A DNA stretch of 53,991 nucleotides from Oculatellaceae cyanobacterium Prado106 (GCA_025454315.1 JALOOP010000002.1:1-53991); one strand, 5' to 3'. Shown: positions 1-7,530, counted from the first letter of the stretch. Notes: a model not told the origin generated them from the sequence alone. Translations and numbers: made by a program.

Positions 1-98
1 CTTTCACAGTCGCTCTTTCACAGTCGCTCTTTCACAGTCGCTCTTTCACAGTCGCTCTTTCACAGTCGCTCTTTCACAGTCGCTCTTTCACAGTCGTC
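1..98. repeat. 14-bp tandem repeat, seven units
   Basis: Six perfect copies of CTTTCACAGTCGCT and a seventh with one change run from the window edge, so the array may extend further left. The stop codon (TGA) of the minus-strand small membrane protein next to it lies in the last unit, so the array begins exactly where that gene ends. Confidence 0.95.
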
Positions 99-327
99 TT
101 TGTAGACTGTCCATCATTTGCTGTCTAACCGCTTTTGCCCAAGTTTCAAAATCAAGGACGGGGACGGGATGAATGGGGGAGGTTAGATTTGTAGCTGGTT
201 GGGATTGTTGGGGTTGAGCCTTCATGGTAATTGCCCTAATGGATGCAATTCCTAGATTGACAAAAATCGGAGGAATAATAAATAGGGAGAATGCAAGAAT
301 GTCATCCGGGGTTTGTGATTCTTGCAT
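88..327 (-). CDS. Small hypothetical membrane protein
   Basis: This encodes 79 residues and I do not recognise a family. One hydrophobic segment at about residues 11-33 (ILAFSLFIIPPIFVNLGIAS) suggests a single-pass membrane protein with a polar tail of about 45 residues. The ATG at 325-327 is the only good start. The stop sits inside the 14-bp tandem array, so the array may have replaced or altered the original 3' end. The gene lies 12 bp downstream of the Crp/Fnr regulator on the same strand and could be co-transcribed with it. It could also be a chance ORF, because nothing but its hydrophobic profile supports it. Confidence 0.4.
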   Translation of the reverse strand: MQESQTPDDILAFSLFIIPPIFVNLGIASIRAITMKAQPQQSQPATNLTSPIHPVPVLDFETWAKAVRQQMMDSLQRRL

Positions 328-339
328 GATGGTTCAGGG

Positions 340-933
340 TTATCCAGTACGCCTCAGGACTTGAGCATCTAGGCGCTTGGGAGGCAGGAGCAGATATTGT
401 TGCATCCAGCGGATTTGTCCGTCTTGTTCGAGTTGATTTAACAAGCGGGTGATGGTAACTCGGGTGGTGCCTAGGGTGTCGGCAATGTCCTGGTGGGTGA
501 GGCGAATTTGGATGAGCGTTCCCTGATCTGAGGCTCGGCCAAATTTGTTGGCTAGCCAATCGAGTAGTTCTTGGAGACGCAGGGGCACCGATCCGCTGCG
601 AACCCGGAGGAGTTCTTGGGTTTGGTGGAGGTGGGAGAGGACAATGTGGGACAGGTTGCGGCATTGATCGGTGGGGAGCGATCGCGCCTGTACTTCGGCT
701 AGACATTCCACGATGTAGGGTTGAACACAGGCGAGAACCGAACCCACTGTGTCTCCCGTTCCCCAAAAGCCTAGAGCGATGATTGTGCCTTCGGTGGTGA
801 GGGTGTAGGTGCGGACTGCCCCCGATTCAATGAACCAAAGCTGTTTGGGCGGGAGTATTACCTGTTCTCGCCGTTTGAATGAGCAGAATTCGGAGTCACC
901 TGGCTTGGAGCAAATCAGACTGGAATTGACCAT
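340..933 (-). CDS. Crp/Fnr family transcriptional regulator (short form)
   Basis: The 197-residue protein has a cyclic-nucleotide-binding-like beta-roll (about residues 18-95, with the GFWGTGDTVG turn at 55-64), a dimerisation helix (about 95-130) and a C-terminal winged helix-turn-helix (about 140-190). It is shorter than typical Crp/Fnr proteins (about 220-240) because the first strands are missing. There is no N-terminal cysteine cluster like that of FNR. The recognition helix reads TTRVTITRLL, which resembles NtcA (R-V-T-V-T-R) and lacks the E--SR contacts of FNR. It lies downstream of the ric operon and is the obvious candidate to control it, but that link is inferred. An ATGAAC-G-GTTCAT palindrome lies 55-67 bp upstream of its ATG and could be an operator. 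The effector is unknown. Confidence 0.88.
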   Translation of the reverse strand: MVNSSLICSKPGDSEFCSFKRREQVILPPKQLWFIESGAVRTYTLTTEGTIIALGFWGTGDTVGSVLACVQPYIVECLAEVQARSLPTDQCRNLSHIVLSHLHQTQELLRVRSGSVPLRLQELLDWLANKFGRASDQGTLIQIRLTHQDIADTLGTTRVTITRLLNQLEQDGQIRWMQQYLLLPPKRLDAQVLRRTG

Positions 934-987
934 GGATGAGGATGGGGGGCAGTGGGGCAGGGGCGATCGGGGGGTGCGATCGCCAAT

Positions 988-1000
988 ATGAACGGTTCAT
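988..1000. promoter_or_regulatory. Palindrome upstream of the Crp/Fnr gene
   Basis: ATGAAC-G-GTTCAT is a perfect 6+6 inverted repeat between the zinc-ribbon gene and the Crp/Fnr gene. It overlaps the last codon and stop of the upstream gene. It could be an autoregulatory operator, but nothing in the sequence proves binding. Confidence 0.25.
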
Positions 1001-1287
1001 GGTAGAAAAAGGGCGGACAAGTTCAATTTTGCGGGTTCTGAGTCTTCCGATATTGCTTTTATTGTAGAGTTTTTCACTGGAATGCTGGAGGTCTGTTGAC
1101 CCACTCCATGCAGGTTTGGCATTTCCCGGCGACAGTTTTGGCATAACCAGTAAATTCCCGAACGGCGAACGTGGCGCAACAGCATTCCGTGGCAGCAGGG
1201 ACATTGATTCACAGAGTTCTCCAAATTCTGGACTGCATCGGGTGTTTGGGATAGGGTTCCAACCGTTCTTCCAGATAGAGATTTCAT
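997..1287 (-). CDS. Small zinc-ribbon protein, conserved in cyanobacteria
   Basis: The protein is 96 residues long. Residues 29-56 carry two C-x2-C knuckles, CPCC and CQNC, separated by 15 residues (…HVRRSGIYWL…), a typical structural zinc ribbon. The pattern CPCC…RH.R.SG.YW.C..CR.EMP is one I associate with small cyanobacterial proteins of unknown function. The tail after residue 60 is low in complexity and hydrophilic. It lies 63 bp upstream of the Crp/Fnr gene on the same strand and may share a transcript. No enzymatic motif is visible, so a protein- or nucleic-acid-binding accessory role is a guess. Confidence 0.7.
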   Translation of the reverse strand: MKSLSGRTVGTLSQTPDAVQNLENSVNQCPCCHGMLLRHVRRSGIYWLCQNCRREMPNLHGVGQQTSSIPVKNSTIKAISEDSEPAKLNLSALFLP

Positions 1288-1511
1288 ATCGGCGATTGAG
1301 TTCAGTTAGGGGATTAACATTGTTTCTATTCCTTGAAATCTAAGGGTTCAGATCGAAGAGGAGTTAAACAGCACTAATGTCAGAGTAGCTTAACAAGTAG
1401 AGTCAAAATGCAAAACTCGGTATCTTCTGATACAGAATTTTCTTATTGAATCTATATCGATCGCTTTATAGATTTATCATGCCTGGTTGATGGAAAGTAT
1501 CAATAGAAAAT

Positions 1512-1552
1512 GATGACGGTGGATGGGAATTGACCCGTTCCTGACCGTCATC
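1512..1552 (-). terminator. Hairpin downstream of the ric-ywiC operon
   Basis: The arms GATGACGGT (1512-1520) and ACCGTCATC (1544-1552) pair perfectly, and the interior GGG/CCC can extend the stem. On the minus strand the hairpin is followed by ATTTTCTATTG, a weak T-rich tract. It lies about 100 bp after the ywiC stop. The other 1288-1653 intergenic sequence holds the dispersed repeat at 1579 and no supported gene. Confidence 0.5.
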
Positions 1553-1578
1553 GATAGAGGTATTGGATTTGGAAATTA

Positions 1579-1606
1579 AACCGCAGAGACGCAGAGACGC
1601 AGAGAG
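1579..1606. repeat. Dispersed CGCAGAGACGCAGAG repeat, copy 1
   Basis: The sequence AACCGCAGAGACGCAGAG followed by another ACGCAGAG unit recurs at 15131-15159 and, inverted, at 18091-18117 and 24953-24979. All four copies are intergenic. Confidence 0.85.
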
Positions 1607-1653
1607 CCAAGGCGACTTTCTGGGGTTTTGTGGAATTGGATGGGATTGAAGGA

Positions 1654-2481
1654 TTAAGGGAGGAGGGCTGGGAGGAGGGCGATCCCCACTATTCCTAAAA
1701 AGAGCAGCGCAGAAGTGGTTTCTAGGACGGCGATCTTTTGAATGCGAGTGGTGCGATACCAATCTTGCCAGATGAGAATGAATGCAAATTTGACGAGGAT
1801 GATACCTATAGCGAGAGATGTCGGTGTATTGAGCCAGCCCAAGTACCAGAGAATAGCGGTGAGGAGAGGGGCGATCGCATGATAAACCAAAGCTGGAGTC
1901 AAGGATGAGGTTTTGGGTTTACGGAGTTTGACGGTGAAGATTGCACTGCTGAAGAATAGAGTGTTCAATAGCCATAGTCCTAGAATGGAGACGGTGAAGG
2001 TTCCTGTGGTGACAACATAGGCAAACGGTGCGGCGAGACAGACTCCAGCAAAGGTGAGGAGTTCGTTGGAGATGGATTTTTGCTTGCGGTAGTAGACGGC
2101 GATCGCATCAATAGCGAAGGTGGCGATCGCACCCAAGTACACCCAGAGCAACACAGGGGTTTGTAGGGCGAGATAGGCTGAAAGGGTGAGGGCGATCGCG
2201 CTATAAACTCCACCCCAAACCAGGAACCGAGGCTTCCAACTGCGGCGCTGTTTAATCTGTAACACTAAGGGATGCTCTGCCTGAAACCCCGCGAATGCAG
2301 CGATTAAGGCAAGGGTTGTGGCTATTGTCCATTGCTGTGCGGCGGCGGCTCCGGTCAGGAAGGACACAAAGAGCATTACATAAACGCCATGCTCTGGGGA
2401 AAGGATTGGACGATACCAGGTCTGGGCTTGTGAGGAGGCTACAGAAGTTTCTGGAACGGGATTGGGTTGGGAAAGAGTCAT
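1654..2481 (-). CDS. YwiC-like family membrane protein
   Basis: This 275-residue, highly hydrophobic protein has about eight predicted transmembrane segments. The N-terminal motif SPEHGVY (about residues 28-34), followed by a hydrophobic helix and later an EHPL motif, matches the YwiC-like family. In Bacillus subtilis ywiC is in the anaerobic/nitrate-respiration gene neighbourhood, but its biochemical role is not known. Here it is the last gene of a compact minus-strand run, ric - CopD-like - ywiC, with a 30-bp gap to the preceding gene. That context suggests a role in nitrosative or low-oxygen stress. The context is inference, while the family call is fairly secure. Confidence 0.85.
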   Translation of the reverse strand: MTLSQPNPVPETSVASSQAQTWYRPILSPEHGVYVMLFVSFLTGAAAAQQWTIATTLALIAAFAGFQAEHPLVLQIKQRRSWKPRFLVWGGVYSAIALTLSAYLALQTPVLLWVYLGAIATFAIDAIAVYYRKQKSISNELLTFAGVCLAAPFAYVVTTGTFTVSILGLWLLNTLFFSSAIFTVKLRKPKTSSLTPALVYHAIAPLLTAILWYLGWLNTPTSLAIGIILVKFAFILIWQDWYRTTRIQKIAVLETTSALLFLGIVGIALLPALLP

Positions 2482-2511
2482 TGATAGAGGCTTTGTTGTA
2501 TCGATGTTGGT

Positions 2512-2979
2512 TTAAGTCAGTCCACCCAAACGAATTCCAGAGCCGAGAATCACAAACAAAACGGCTAATGTGGTGACTCCAATGATGTGATAGGCCAGGG
2601 AATTGAGGGTTTCTTTGGTGAGGTTGGGGATGATGAAAAAGCGGGCATGAAGGGCGAGAGCGATGGTACCCAGAAGTAAGCCTAACTTGATGGCAATGTA
2701 GGTGGAGAGGAACGAGTCGAAGGCCAGGAAGTTTTGGAAGCCTGGAAAGTAAATCCAGGTGAGCCATAAACCCGTTATTACTTGCAGCAGGAGCGCCGCT
2801 AGACCAAAGTTCTCGAAGTGTTCTTCAAAGTGGTGAATGCGATCGGGATTTCGCTGTTTGAGAGCCTGGGGAAGCACGGTGGCCGCCAGGACGAGATGTC
2901 CACCGACCCAGACCGTAGCTCCCAAGGTATGGAGAATGACTAGAATTTTGAACAGCATAGTAAACAGAATAGTAAACAA
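2512..2979 (-). CDS. CopD-like four-helix membrane protein
   Basis: The 155-residue protein has four transmembrane helices and conserved-looking histidines: HTLGATVWVGGHL near residues 17-29, HHFEEHFENFG at 49-59, H at about 111 in the third helix, and H in the last loop. This pattern (H...W.GGH in the first helix) is seen in CopD-type and related small membrane proteins that may bind copper or heme. It lies 83 bp after ric and 30 bp before ywiC on the same strand, so it is probably part of that operon. Function in copper uptake is not implied; a heme-containing or NO-related membrane role is an alternative. The start used is the first Met; Met9 is also possible. Confidence 0.75.
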   Translation of the reverse strand: MFTILFTMLFKILVILHTLGATVWVGGHLVLAATVLPQALKQRNPDRIHHFEEHFENFGLAALLLQVITGLWLTWIYFPGFQNFLAFDSFLSTYIAIKLGLLLGTIALALHARFFIIPNLTKETLNSLAYHIIGVTTLAVLFVILGSGIRLGGLT

Positions 2980-3012
2980 AAAAAGAGTCTGGTGGATCTC
3001 GTTTTTTCAGAT

Positions 3013-3045
3013 GCAAATCAAGTGCAAATCAAGTGCAAATCAAGT
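3013..3045. repeat. 11-bp tandem repeat, three units
   Basis: GCAAATCAAGT is repeated three times perfectly and continues as GCAGATA in a fourth partial unit. It sits in the 83-bp spacer between ric and the CopD-like gene. Confidence 0.9.
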
Positions 3046-3062
3046 GCAGATACTTTCCCATC

Positions 3063-3797
3063 CTAACTGAACTGAGTCTTGGTCTGTTCTAGGGCGATCG
3101 CTCGTGGAAACAGTAGGTTATTTTCCTTGTGAACATGCTGGTGCATGTCTTGTTCAAAGGTGGCAAGGCCATCGAATAGGGCGCGGTAGGTGTTGCAAGC
3201 CCATGCGGGTGGGGTGTAGTGGTGGGTCAGTTGTCGCAGTTGGGCGAGTGCGGCTCCGGCTTCGTCATGTTCAAATTCCATGCGGTGGACGGGGTGAGCG
3301 ATCGTGCCACAGTGAAACATAGGCAGATCTTCGTTTCCTTCCAAGAGGCGAATCATCGGAAACAAAACTTGTTCTTCCTTGATTAGATGCGAGGCTAGTT
3401 CAGTCGATAGGGACAGGAAAATGTCCTTGATTTGGACGAGTTGAGGTTCCTGCGCTCCATGGACAGCCGCGACTTTGGTCACCAGTTGCTCTAGACGAGG
3501 AAGTTCGGTGTGTAAATAAGCATGGTGGATGCGTTCAATGTGATCGACGAGTTCGCTCAACGATAATGCGGTGAAATTGATCTGCAAGTTGGCCTGCGAA
3601 ACGGTTTCACTCAGGGTCGAATCTTCCAACTGCGCCAGAAATGTTTGTGGATCAATGCCGCGCTGCTGGCAGGCTTCTGCTAATGTTTTTTTGCCCCCGC
3701 AGCAGTAGTCTACGTTCGCTTGCTCAAACAGGCGGGACAGGGCAGGATAATCACGGACGATCGCCCCTACTGTATCGTTCATCTGAAAAGTTGTCAT
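3063..3797 (-). CDS. ric: Iron-sulfur cluster repair di-iron protein (RIC/ScdA/YtfE)
   Basis: The protein repairs Fe-S clusters damaged by nitric oxide or oxidative stress in the cytoplasm, using a non-heme di-iron centre. From the ATG at 3797 it is 244 residues long. The N-terminal ScdA_N domain (about 1-65) has the paired cysteines of VDYCCGG (C32, C33). A hemerythrin-like four-helix domain follows (about 80-240) with histidines in ERIHHAYLH, SHLIKEEQVLFP, HPVHRMEFEHDEA and HQHVHKENNLLFP. I chose Met at 3797 because GGAGG lies 8 nt before it and because RIC proteins begin MTTF-like; an extension of 16 residues is possible to 3845. It heads the operon with the CopD-like and YwiC-like genes. 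Confidence 0.95.
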   Translation of the reverse strand: MTTFQMNDTVGAIVRDYPALSRLFEQANVDYCCGGKKTLAEACQQRGIDPQTFLAQLEDSTLSETVSQANLQINFTALSLSELVDHIERIHHAYLHTELPRLEQLVTKVAAVHGAQEPQLVQIKDIFLSLSTELASHLIKEEQVLFPMIRLLEGNEDLPMFHCGTIAHPVHRMEFEHDEAGAALAQLRQLTHHYTPPAWACNTYRALFDGLATFEQDMHQHVHKENNLLFPRAIALEQTKTQFS

Positions 3798-3847
3798 CGT
3801 TTCAACCTCCATTCTGCAACTCTGAAGCTGCTGTGCTTTCATCAACC

Positions 3848-3889
3848 AGCTTAGGAGAATGGGCTTGGGATGACCTTGACTTAGGTCAA
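3848..3889 (-). promoter_or_regulatory. FNR-like box and -10 element of the ric promoter
   Basis: TTGAC-TTAG-GTCAA at 3876-3889 is a 5-4-5 palindrome of the Fnr/Dnr type. On the minus strand TAAGCT (3848-3853) is a candidate -10. The centres are 32 bp apart, exactly the spacing of a class II activated promoter (site at -41.5). The transcript would start near 3841, 44 nt before the ric ATG. Which protein binds is not shown. Confidence 0.6.
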
Positions 3890-3974
3890 AACAAAGCTTG
3901 AGGAATTGTTAAGGTTGGGAGGTGAGGGGGTGGGGAGATAAAATTATTTCTGTTTGTATGTCTGAATTCACGCC

Positions 3975-4037
3975 TATGTGTATTTATCTGAATTCATCTG
4001 TGTGTATCTGTGTGTATCTGTGTTTATCTGTGTTCAT
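3975..4037. repeat. Degenerate TGTGTATCTG short-period repeat
   Basis: About five degenerate copies of a 10-bp unit (GTGTATCTGT, GTTTATCTGT, GTTCAT) lie between the PstS-like gene and the ric promoter. Similar TCTGTGTTCATCTGTG stretches are common dispersed intergenic repeats in cyanobacteria. Confidence 0.7.
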
Positions 4038-4045
4038 TAGCTGCA

Positions 4046-5095
4046 TTAACGAATTCTTAGATATCCGGCTTTTTCGAGGAGGGCTTGGCCTTGATTGGAC
4101 AGCAGAAAGTTAGCGTAGGCTTCTCCCACCTGCTGCTCTTGTTTCCCATTCTGATGGATCACGACGTAGAGCGTGTTTTTTAGCTCGCTGGGATACTCTG
4201 GGTTGCGGAAAGCATCGAGGTTGATTTGATTTTTTTGGGTCTTGCATTGATCGGGCGGAATCAGCGGTTCTTTGTAGGGGGTGAGAGTTTGGCCGGAGGG
4301 GGTGGCGATCGCCAAGGTCTTCACACTACACTGCGGCACGGCTAGAGGGGCAGCAAACACCGCAAACCCTTGAGGTTCTTCAGCAATTTTTTTGATTTGG
4401 GCGAGGGGAGTGGAAAAGAACAGGATATTGCTGTTGCTGGGATCGGGACGGGATTCAAGGGTGTCGGGATTGACGTTGCGATCGAAGTATTGGACGGGTA
4501 GATCGGGGCCACCGAGTTCCTTCCAGTTTTCCACCTTGCCCAGGTCTAGAGCGATGGCTTGATCCGGGGTAATTTTGGTGAGGGGTAAGGATGGATTGAC
4601 GATCACCACATCAAAACTATTCGCGACTGGAACCAGGCGGAGTTGAATGCCCTGACTTGCTAGTTTTTGCAAAAGTTCGTTAGAGGGCAGGCGGGAGGCC
4701 AGAGAAAAAGCTACTTTCCCTTGAGCTAAGAGGTCAATGCCCGATTGGGTTGAGGGGGAAACTCCGTCTTGTTGCACATAGTTTAAGCGAAATTCAGGTC
4801 TGGTTTTTTGGATTTCTAAATCAATGCTGCCGCGAATGGGTGCCCAACTGGTGCTGCCGCCATAGTTAAAAATGCCGCTGGGAACGTTTTGGACTTGGGA
4901 AAACTGCTCTACGGGAGGGAGGTTGCTTTGGGCTGCTGGGGTGGAATTTGAGAGGGCGGAAGTTGGGGCGGAGGTTGGATCGGATGGGGTGGAGGGGGCG
5001 ATCGCATTTCTCAGAAACCAAACACATGAACCGATGAGTCCCACGGTCACTAGAAGCGATAGGATCAACACTCGCGATTCATTTTTCGTGGTCAT
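4046..5095 (-). CDS. PstS-like phosphate ABC transporter substrate-binding protein
   Basis: This 349-residue protein has an N-terminal membrane or signal segment (about residues 8-30, ending LIGSC, a possible lipobox), a Ser/Thr/Pro/Ala-rich linker (31-60) and a periplasmic-binding fold. The PstS-type hallmark is GGSTSWAPIRG, which corresponds to the phosphate-binding GAGAT/S-x-x-xP turn, plus a GK...SLASR segment and a C-terminal NFLLSNQGQ motif. It would capture inorganic phosphate in the periplasm. No permease or ATPase gene is next to it, so it is an orphan binding protein like cyanobacterial SphX-type paralogues. The specificity for phosphate is inferred from family. Confidence 0.82.
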   Translation of the reverse strand: MTTKNESRVLILSLLVTVGLIGSCVWFLRNAIAPSTPSDPTSAPTSALSNSTPAAQSNLPPVEQFSQVQNVPSGIFNYGGSTSWAPIRGSIDLEIQKTRPEFRLNYVQQDGVSPSTQSGIDLLAQGKVAFSLASRLPSNELLQKLASQGIQLRLVPVANSFDVVIVNPSLPLTKITPDQAIALDLGKVENWKELGGPDLPVQYFDRNVNPDTLESRPDPSNSNILFFSTPLAQIKKIAEEPQGFAVFAAPLAVPQCSVKTLAIATPSGQTLTPYKEPLIPPDQCKTQKNQINLDAFRNPEYPSELKNTLYVVIHQNGKQEQQVGEAYANFLLSNQGQALLEKAGYLRIR

Positions 5096-5253
5096 GGCAG
5101 GAGCCTCTACACTGACTGTGACGATTTAGGGTTGTGATCCTTCTGGGCTGTAGCACTTCAGGGAAGGGGCAGCCTGATGAAAAGACATCATATCGCCAAA
5201 GGGATCAAAGCCCCGGTTTCCTTCCTGAACTCTTTCGTTTTAGTAGGTGCTGA

Positions 5254-5291
5254 GCTAACGGTCTGGGCTATTGCTAACGGTCTGGGCAATT
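5254..5291. repeat. 19-bp tandem duplication
   Basis: GCTAACGGTCTGGGCTATT is followed directly by the same 19 bp with one change (GCAATT at the end). It lies in the 310-bp intergenic stretch 5096-5405, which otherwise holds only the hairpin at 5299-5340. Confidence 0.9.
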
Positions 5292-5298
5292 ATGAAAT

Positions 5299-5340
5299 AA
5301 GCGTCCCGTCTGTCCTAAAGCATGGACAAGCGAGACGCTT
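5299..5340 (-). terminator. Long hairpin downstream of the acidic-repeat gene
   Basis: AAGCGTC (5299-5305) pairs with GACGCTT (5334-5340), CG with CG and TGTCC (5311-5315) with GGACA (5324-5328), around an 8-nt loop with two small mismatches. On the minus strand it is followed by ATTTCATAATT. It lies 65 bp after the acidic-repeat gene, so it is a likely terminator. Confidence 0.6.
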
Positions 5341-5405
5341 ACATCAGAATTACTCCAGATTTAGTTTTTACTGATGGCCATAACTCCGGGTGATGCCAGT
5401 GAGTT

Positions 5406-6105
5406 CTACTCTGCGGTTGCAACTTCGGCTTCAGATTTCGCAGAACCTTCCTCGGTGGATTCGGATTCAGCAGCTTCTGGCTCGGCAGCAGGCTCGGGTT
5501 CAGCAGCAGCTTCTGGCTCAGGAGCAGGTTCGGGTTCAGCAGCAGCTTCTGGCTCAGCAACGGCTTCTGGCTCAGCAGCGGCTTCTGGCTCAGGGGTTGG
5601 TTCAGCAACGGCTTCTGGTTCAGCAGCGGCTTCTGGCTCAGGCGCAGGTTCTGGTGTGGGTTCTGGCTCAGGAGTGGGTTCGGGTTCGGCGACGACTTCT
5701 GGCTCAGGAGTGGGTTCTGAGGATTTCCACCACAGGTTCCGGTTCAGCCGGAAGAGGAGTTTGTTTGGGCTTGGGCCCACGCATTAGAGCCATGCTGGTT
5801 GCAGGCTTGGCCTCTTCTTTGCCAAAGCCTTTGCGGCCTTTGCCGCCTTTTTCACGCCGATCGCCTCGATCGCCCCGGTCATTGCGATCGCCCCGATCGC
5901 CCCGGCTGCTGCGCTCCGCTCCATCATCGTCAGTTTTGACCCGGTCTTTGCTCAGCGTTGGGCGCGGTTTCTTCTCTCTTGGTTCCGAAGATTCGGCGAC
6001 ACTAGCGGTTTGGAATTGTTCTGTTTGGCCTTCAGTTTGGCCTTCTGCTTGAGCTTGTTCGGCTAGAATTTGGCGCTCAGACTTCTTAATTGGACGCTCG
6101 ACCAT
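5406..6105 (-). pseudogene. Acidic Pro-Glu-Ala repeat protein, frameshifted
   Basis: Reading from the ATG at 6105, the first frame encodes 133 residues: a basic start (ERPIKKSERQILAEQ), a Gly-Asp-Arg repeat region (GDRGDRNDRGDRGDRR), the motif ALMRGPKPK and PAEPEPVVE, then a short out-of-frame tail ending at 5704. Another frame continues without a break as [15 protein letters not shown] and about 95 more residues of PEP/AAAEPE repeats to 5406. Skipping one base in GGAAAT near 5721-5727 joins the two into a single protein of about 233 residues whose acidic repeat style is the same on both sides. So this is one gene with a one-base insertion, an assembly error or a +1 shift. The type of protein (ERPIKKSERQ…ALMRGPKP) recurs in cyanobacteria as I recall it; its RGD-rich part suggests RNA or protein binding, which is a guess. 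The GTG at 6114 is an alternative start. Confidence 0.65.
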
Positions 6106-6212
6106 TGCTTTCACCCGTTCCCCAAATCGATTCGGCTATATCACCCACGGATCATACCCTGTTTGGACGCTGATATTTTGGTAATGTTTAGGATTTTCCG
6201 CCATTACTTTCT

Positions 6213-7124
6213 ATGCCTGACCCGACCAATGAATCCCTTTCAGGGAAACAGCCCCCCACCTGGCAACCCCAACTGACCCAGGATGGCTCCTTCACCTTCT
6301 TCTCGGAAACCTTTGGAGAAGCCTTCCACAGCAGCCAAGGAGCTAAAACGGAGGCATTCCAAAAATTTGCCGCTGCCACCCAACTGGCTGAGCAAGCCAG
6401 GAAACCATCGCTGCGACTGCTGGATGTCTGCTATGGTCTGGGCTACAACACGGCGGCAGCATTGGAGACGATCTGGCAGATCAACCCCCACTGTCAAGTC
6501 GAAGTATACGGACTGGAACTTGACCCGACGGTGCCGCTGGGTGCGATCGCCCCTCCCCTCCTGGAAACCTGGTCGCCTCCCCTCCAGACGATCCTCCAAT
6601 CCCTGGCCACCTCCCAACAAGCCCAAACGCCATCCCTCAACGCCCAATTGCTTCTGGGGGATGCCAGACAGACGCTTCAACAGGTACGGGCAATCGCCTT
6701 TCAAGCCGACGCTATCTTTTTTGATCCCTTCTCGCCGCGCCGCTGTCCCCAACTTTGGACGGTGGAATTTTTTCAGGGGGTGGCCGATTGTTTGGCCTCC
6801 ACGGGCAGATTGGCGACCTACTCTCGGGCGGCCTCGGTGCGATCGGCGTTGCAACTGGCGGGTTTGCAGATTGGCAGCATTCCCTTGAAACACTCAGAAT
6901 CCTCCCATGAATGGTCACAGGGCACGGTCGCCGGGTTTGAGCCGCAGTCCGATGCCCTTTCCCCGATGGAACAGGAACATTTGCAGACCCGCGCCGCTGT
7001 TCCCTACCGCGATCCTTCGCTATCCGATTCCATGGAGGAGATTCTAGAACGGCATCGGCAGGAACAGGGGCGATCGCTCTTGGAATCCACCTCAAGTTGG
7101 CGACGCAGATGGGGAATCCATTAG
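6213..7124 (+). CDS. MnmD-type tRNA (5-methylaminomethyl-2-thiouridine)-methyltransferase
   Basis: The 303-residue protein is an SAM-dependent methyltransferase of the MnmC N-domain/MnmD type, which completes mnm5(s2)U at the wobble position of certain tRNAs. Visible features are a Rossmann glycine motif DVCYGLGYN (about residues 70-78), the acidic strand end YGLELDP that would bind the SAM ribose, and the family motif FFDPFSP…CPQLW (about 168-182), followed by a TYSRAASVRSAL strand-helix. The FAD-dependent oxidase half of bifunctional MnmC is absent, as in stand-alone MnmD. It is monocistronic, in a divergent arrangement with the acidic-repeat gene (107-bp gap). Confidence 0.85.
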   Translation: MPDPTNESLSGKQPPTWQPQLTQDGSFTFFSETFGEAFHSSQGAKTEAFQKFAAATQLAEQARKPSLRLLDVCYGLGYNTAAALETIWQINPHCQVEVYGLELDPTVPLGAIAPPLLETWSPPLQTILQSLATSQQAQTPSLNAQLLLGDARQTLQQVRAIAFQADAIFFDPFSPRRCPQLWTVEFFQGVADCLASTGRLATYSRAASVRSALQLAGLQIGSIPLKHSESSHEWSQGTVAGFEPQSDALSPMEQEHLQTRAAVPYRDPSLSDSMEEILERHRQEQGRSLLESTSSWRRRWGIH

Positions 7125-7281
7125 GAAAAAAGGCGGAAAAGGCTGGGGGAATGTTATGGGCAAACCCTGCGGGTTAGTTGCTTGGAGGGATAAAGCTCGA
7201 TCTGTTCAGCGCCAAACGCAGGTATCCGAGTCAAACGCTGAGTCAGGCGAAAGAAAAGACTGGGTAAGTGGATTGGAAGGG

Positions 7282-7530
7282 CTGAGTAAGTCGAGCTTTT
7301 AACTCGGTGAGTCGAGTTAAAAGCTCGGTAAGTCGAGTCAAAAACTCGGTGAGTCGAGTTAAAAAGCTTGGTGAATCGAGTTAAAAACTCGGTGAGTCGA
7401 GTCAAAAACTCGGTGAGTCGAGTTAAAAAGCTCGGTGAGTCGAGTCAAAAACTTGGTGAGTCGAGTTAAAAGCTTGGTGAGTCGAGTTAAAAGCTTGGTA
7501 AATCGAGTTGAAAGCTTGGTGAGTCGAGTG
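7282..7530. repeat. 21-22-bp tandem array, 12 units
   Basis: Twelve units of the form GGTGAGTCGAGTTAAAAGCTT (variants TTAAAA/TCAAAA, CTC/CTT; two units have an extra A) lie between the MnmD gene and a Uma2 gene. A further unit, CTTGGTGAGTCGAG, reappears at 7669-7681 beyond an inserted element. The units are contiguous with no spacers, so this is not a CRISPR array. Confidence 0.93.

Noticed and set aside
1466-1762. 98-residue minus-strand ORF overlapping the ywiC end
   Set aside because: It overlaps ywiC in another frame and includes the CGCAGAG dispersed repeat; composition is not protein-like.
5374-5787. Plus-strand ORF of Ala-Ser-Gly repeats
   Set aside because: It is the complement of the acidic PEP repeat gene and has only low-complexity composition.
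7282-7530. CRISPR-like array
   Set aside because: Units are contiguous, imperfect and have no unique spacers; no cas genes are present.
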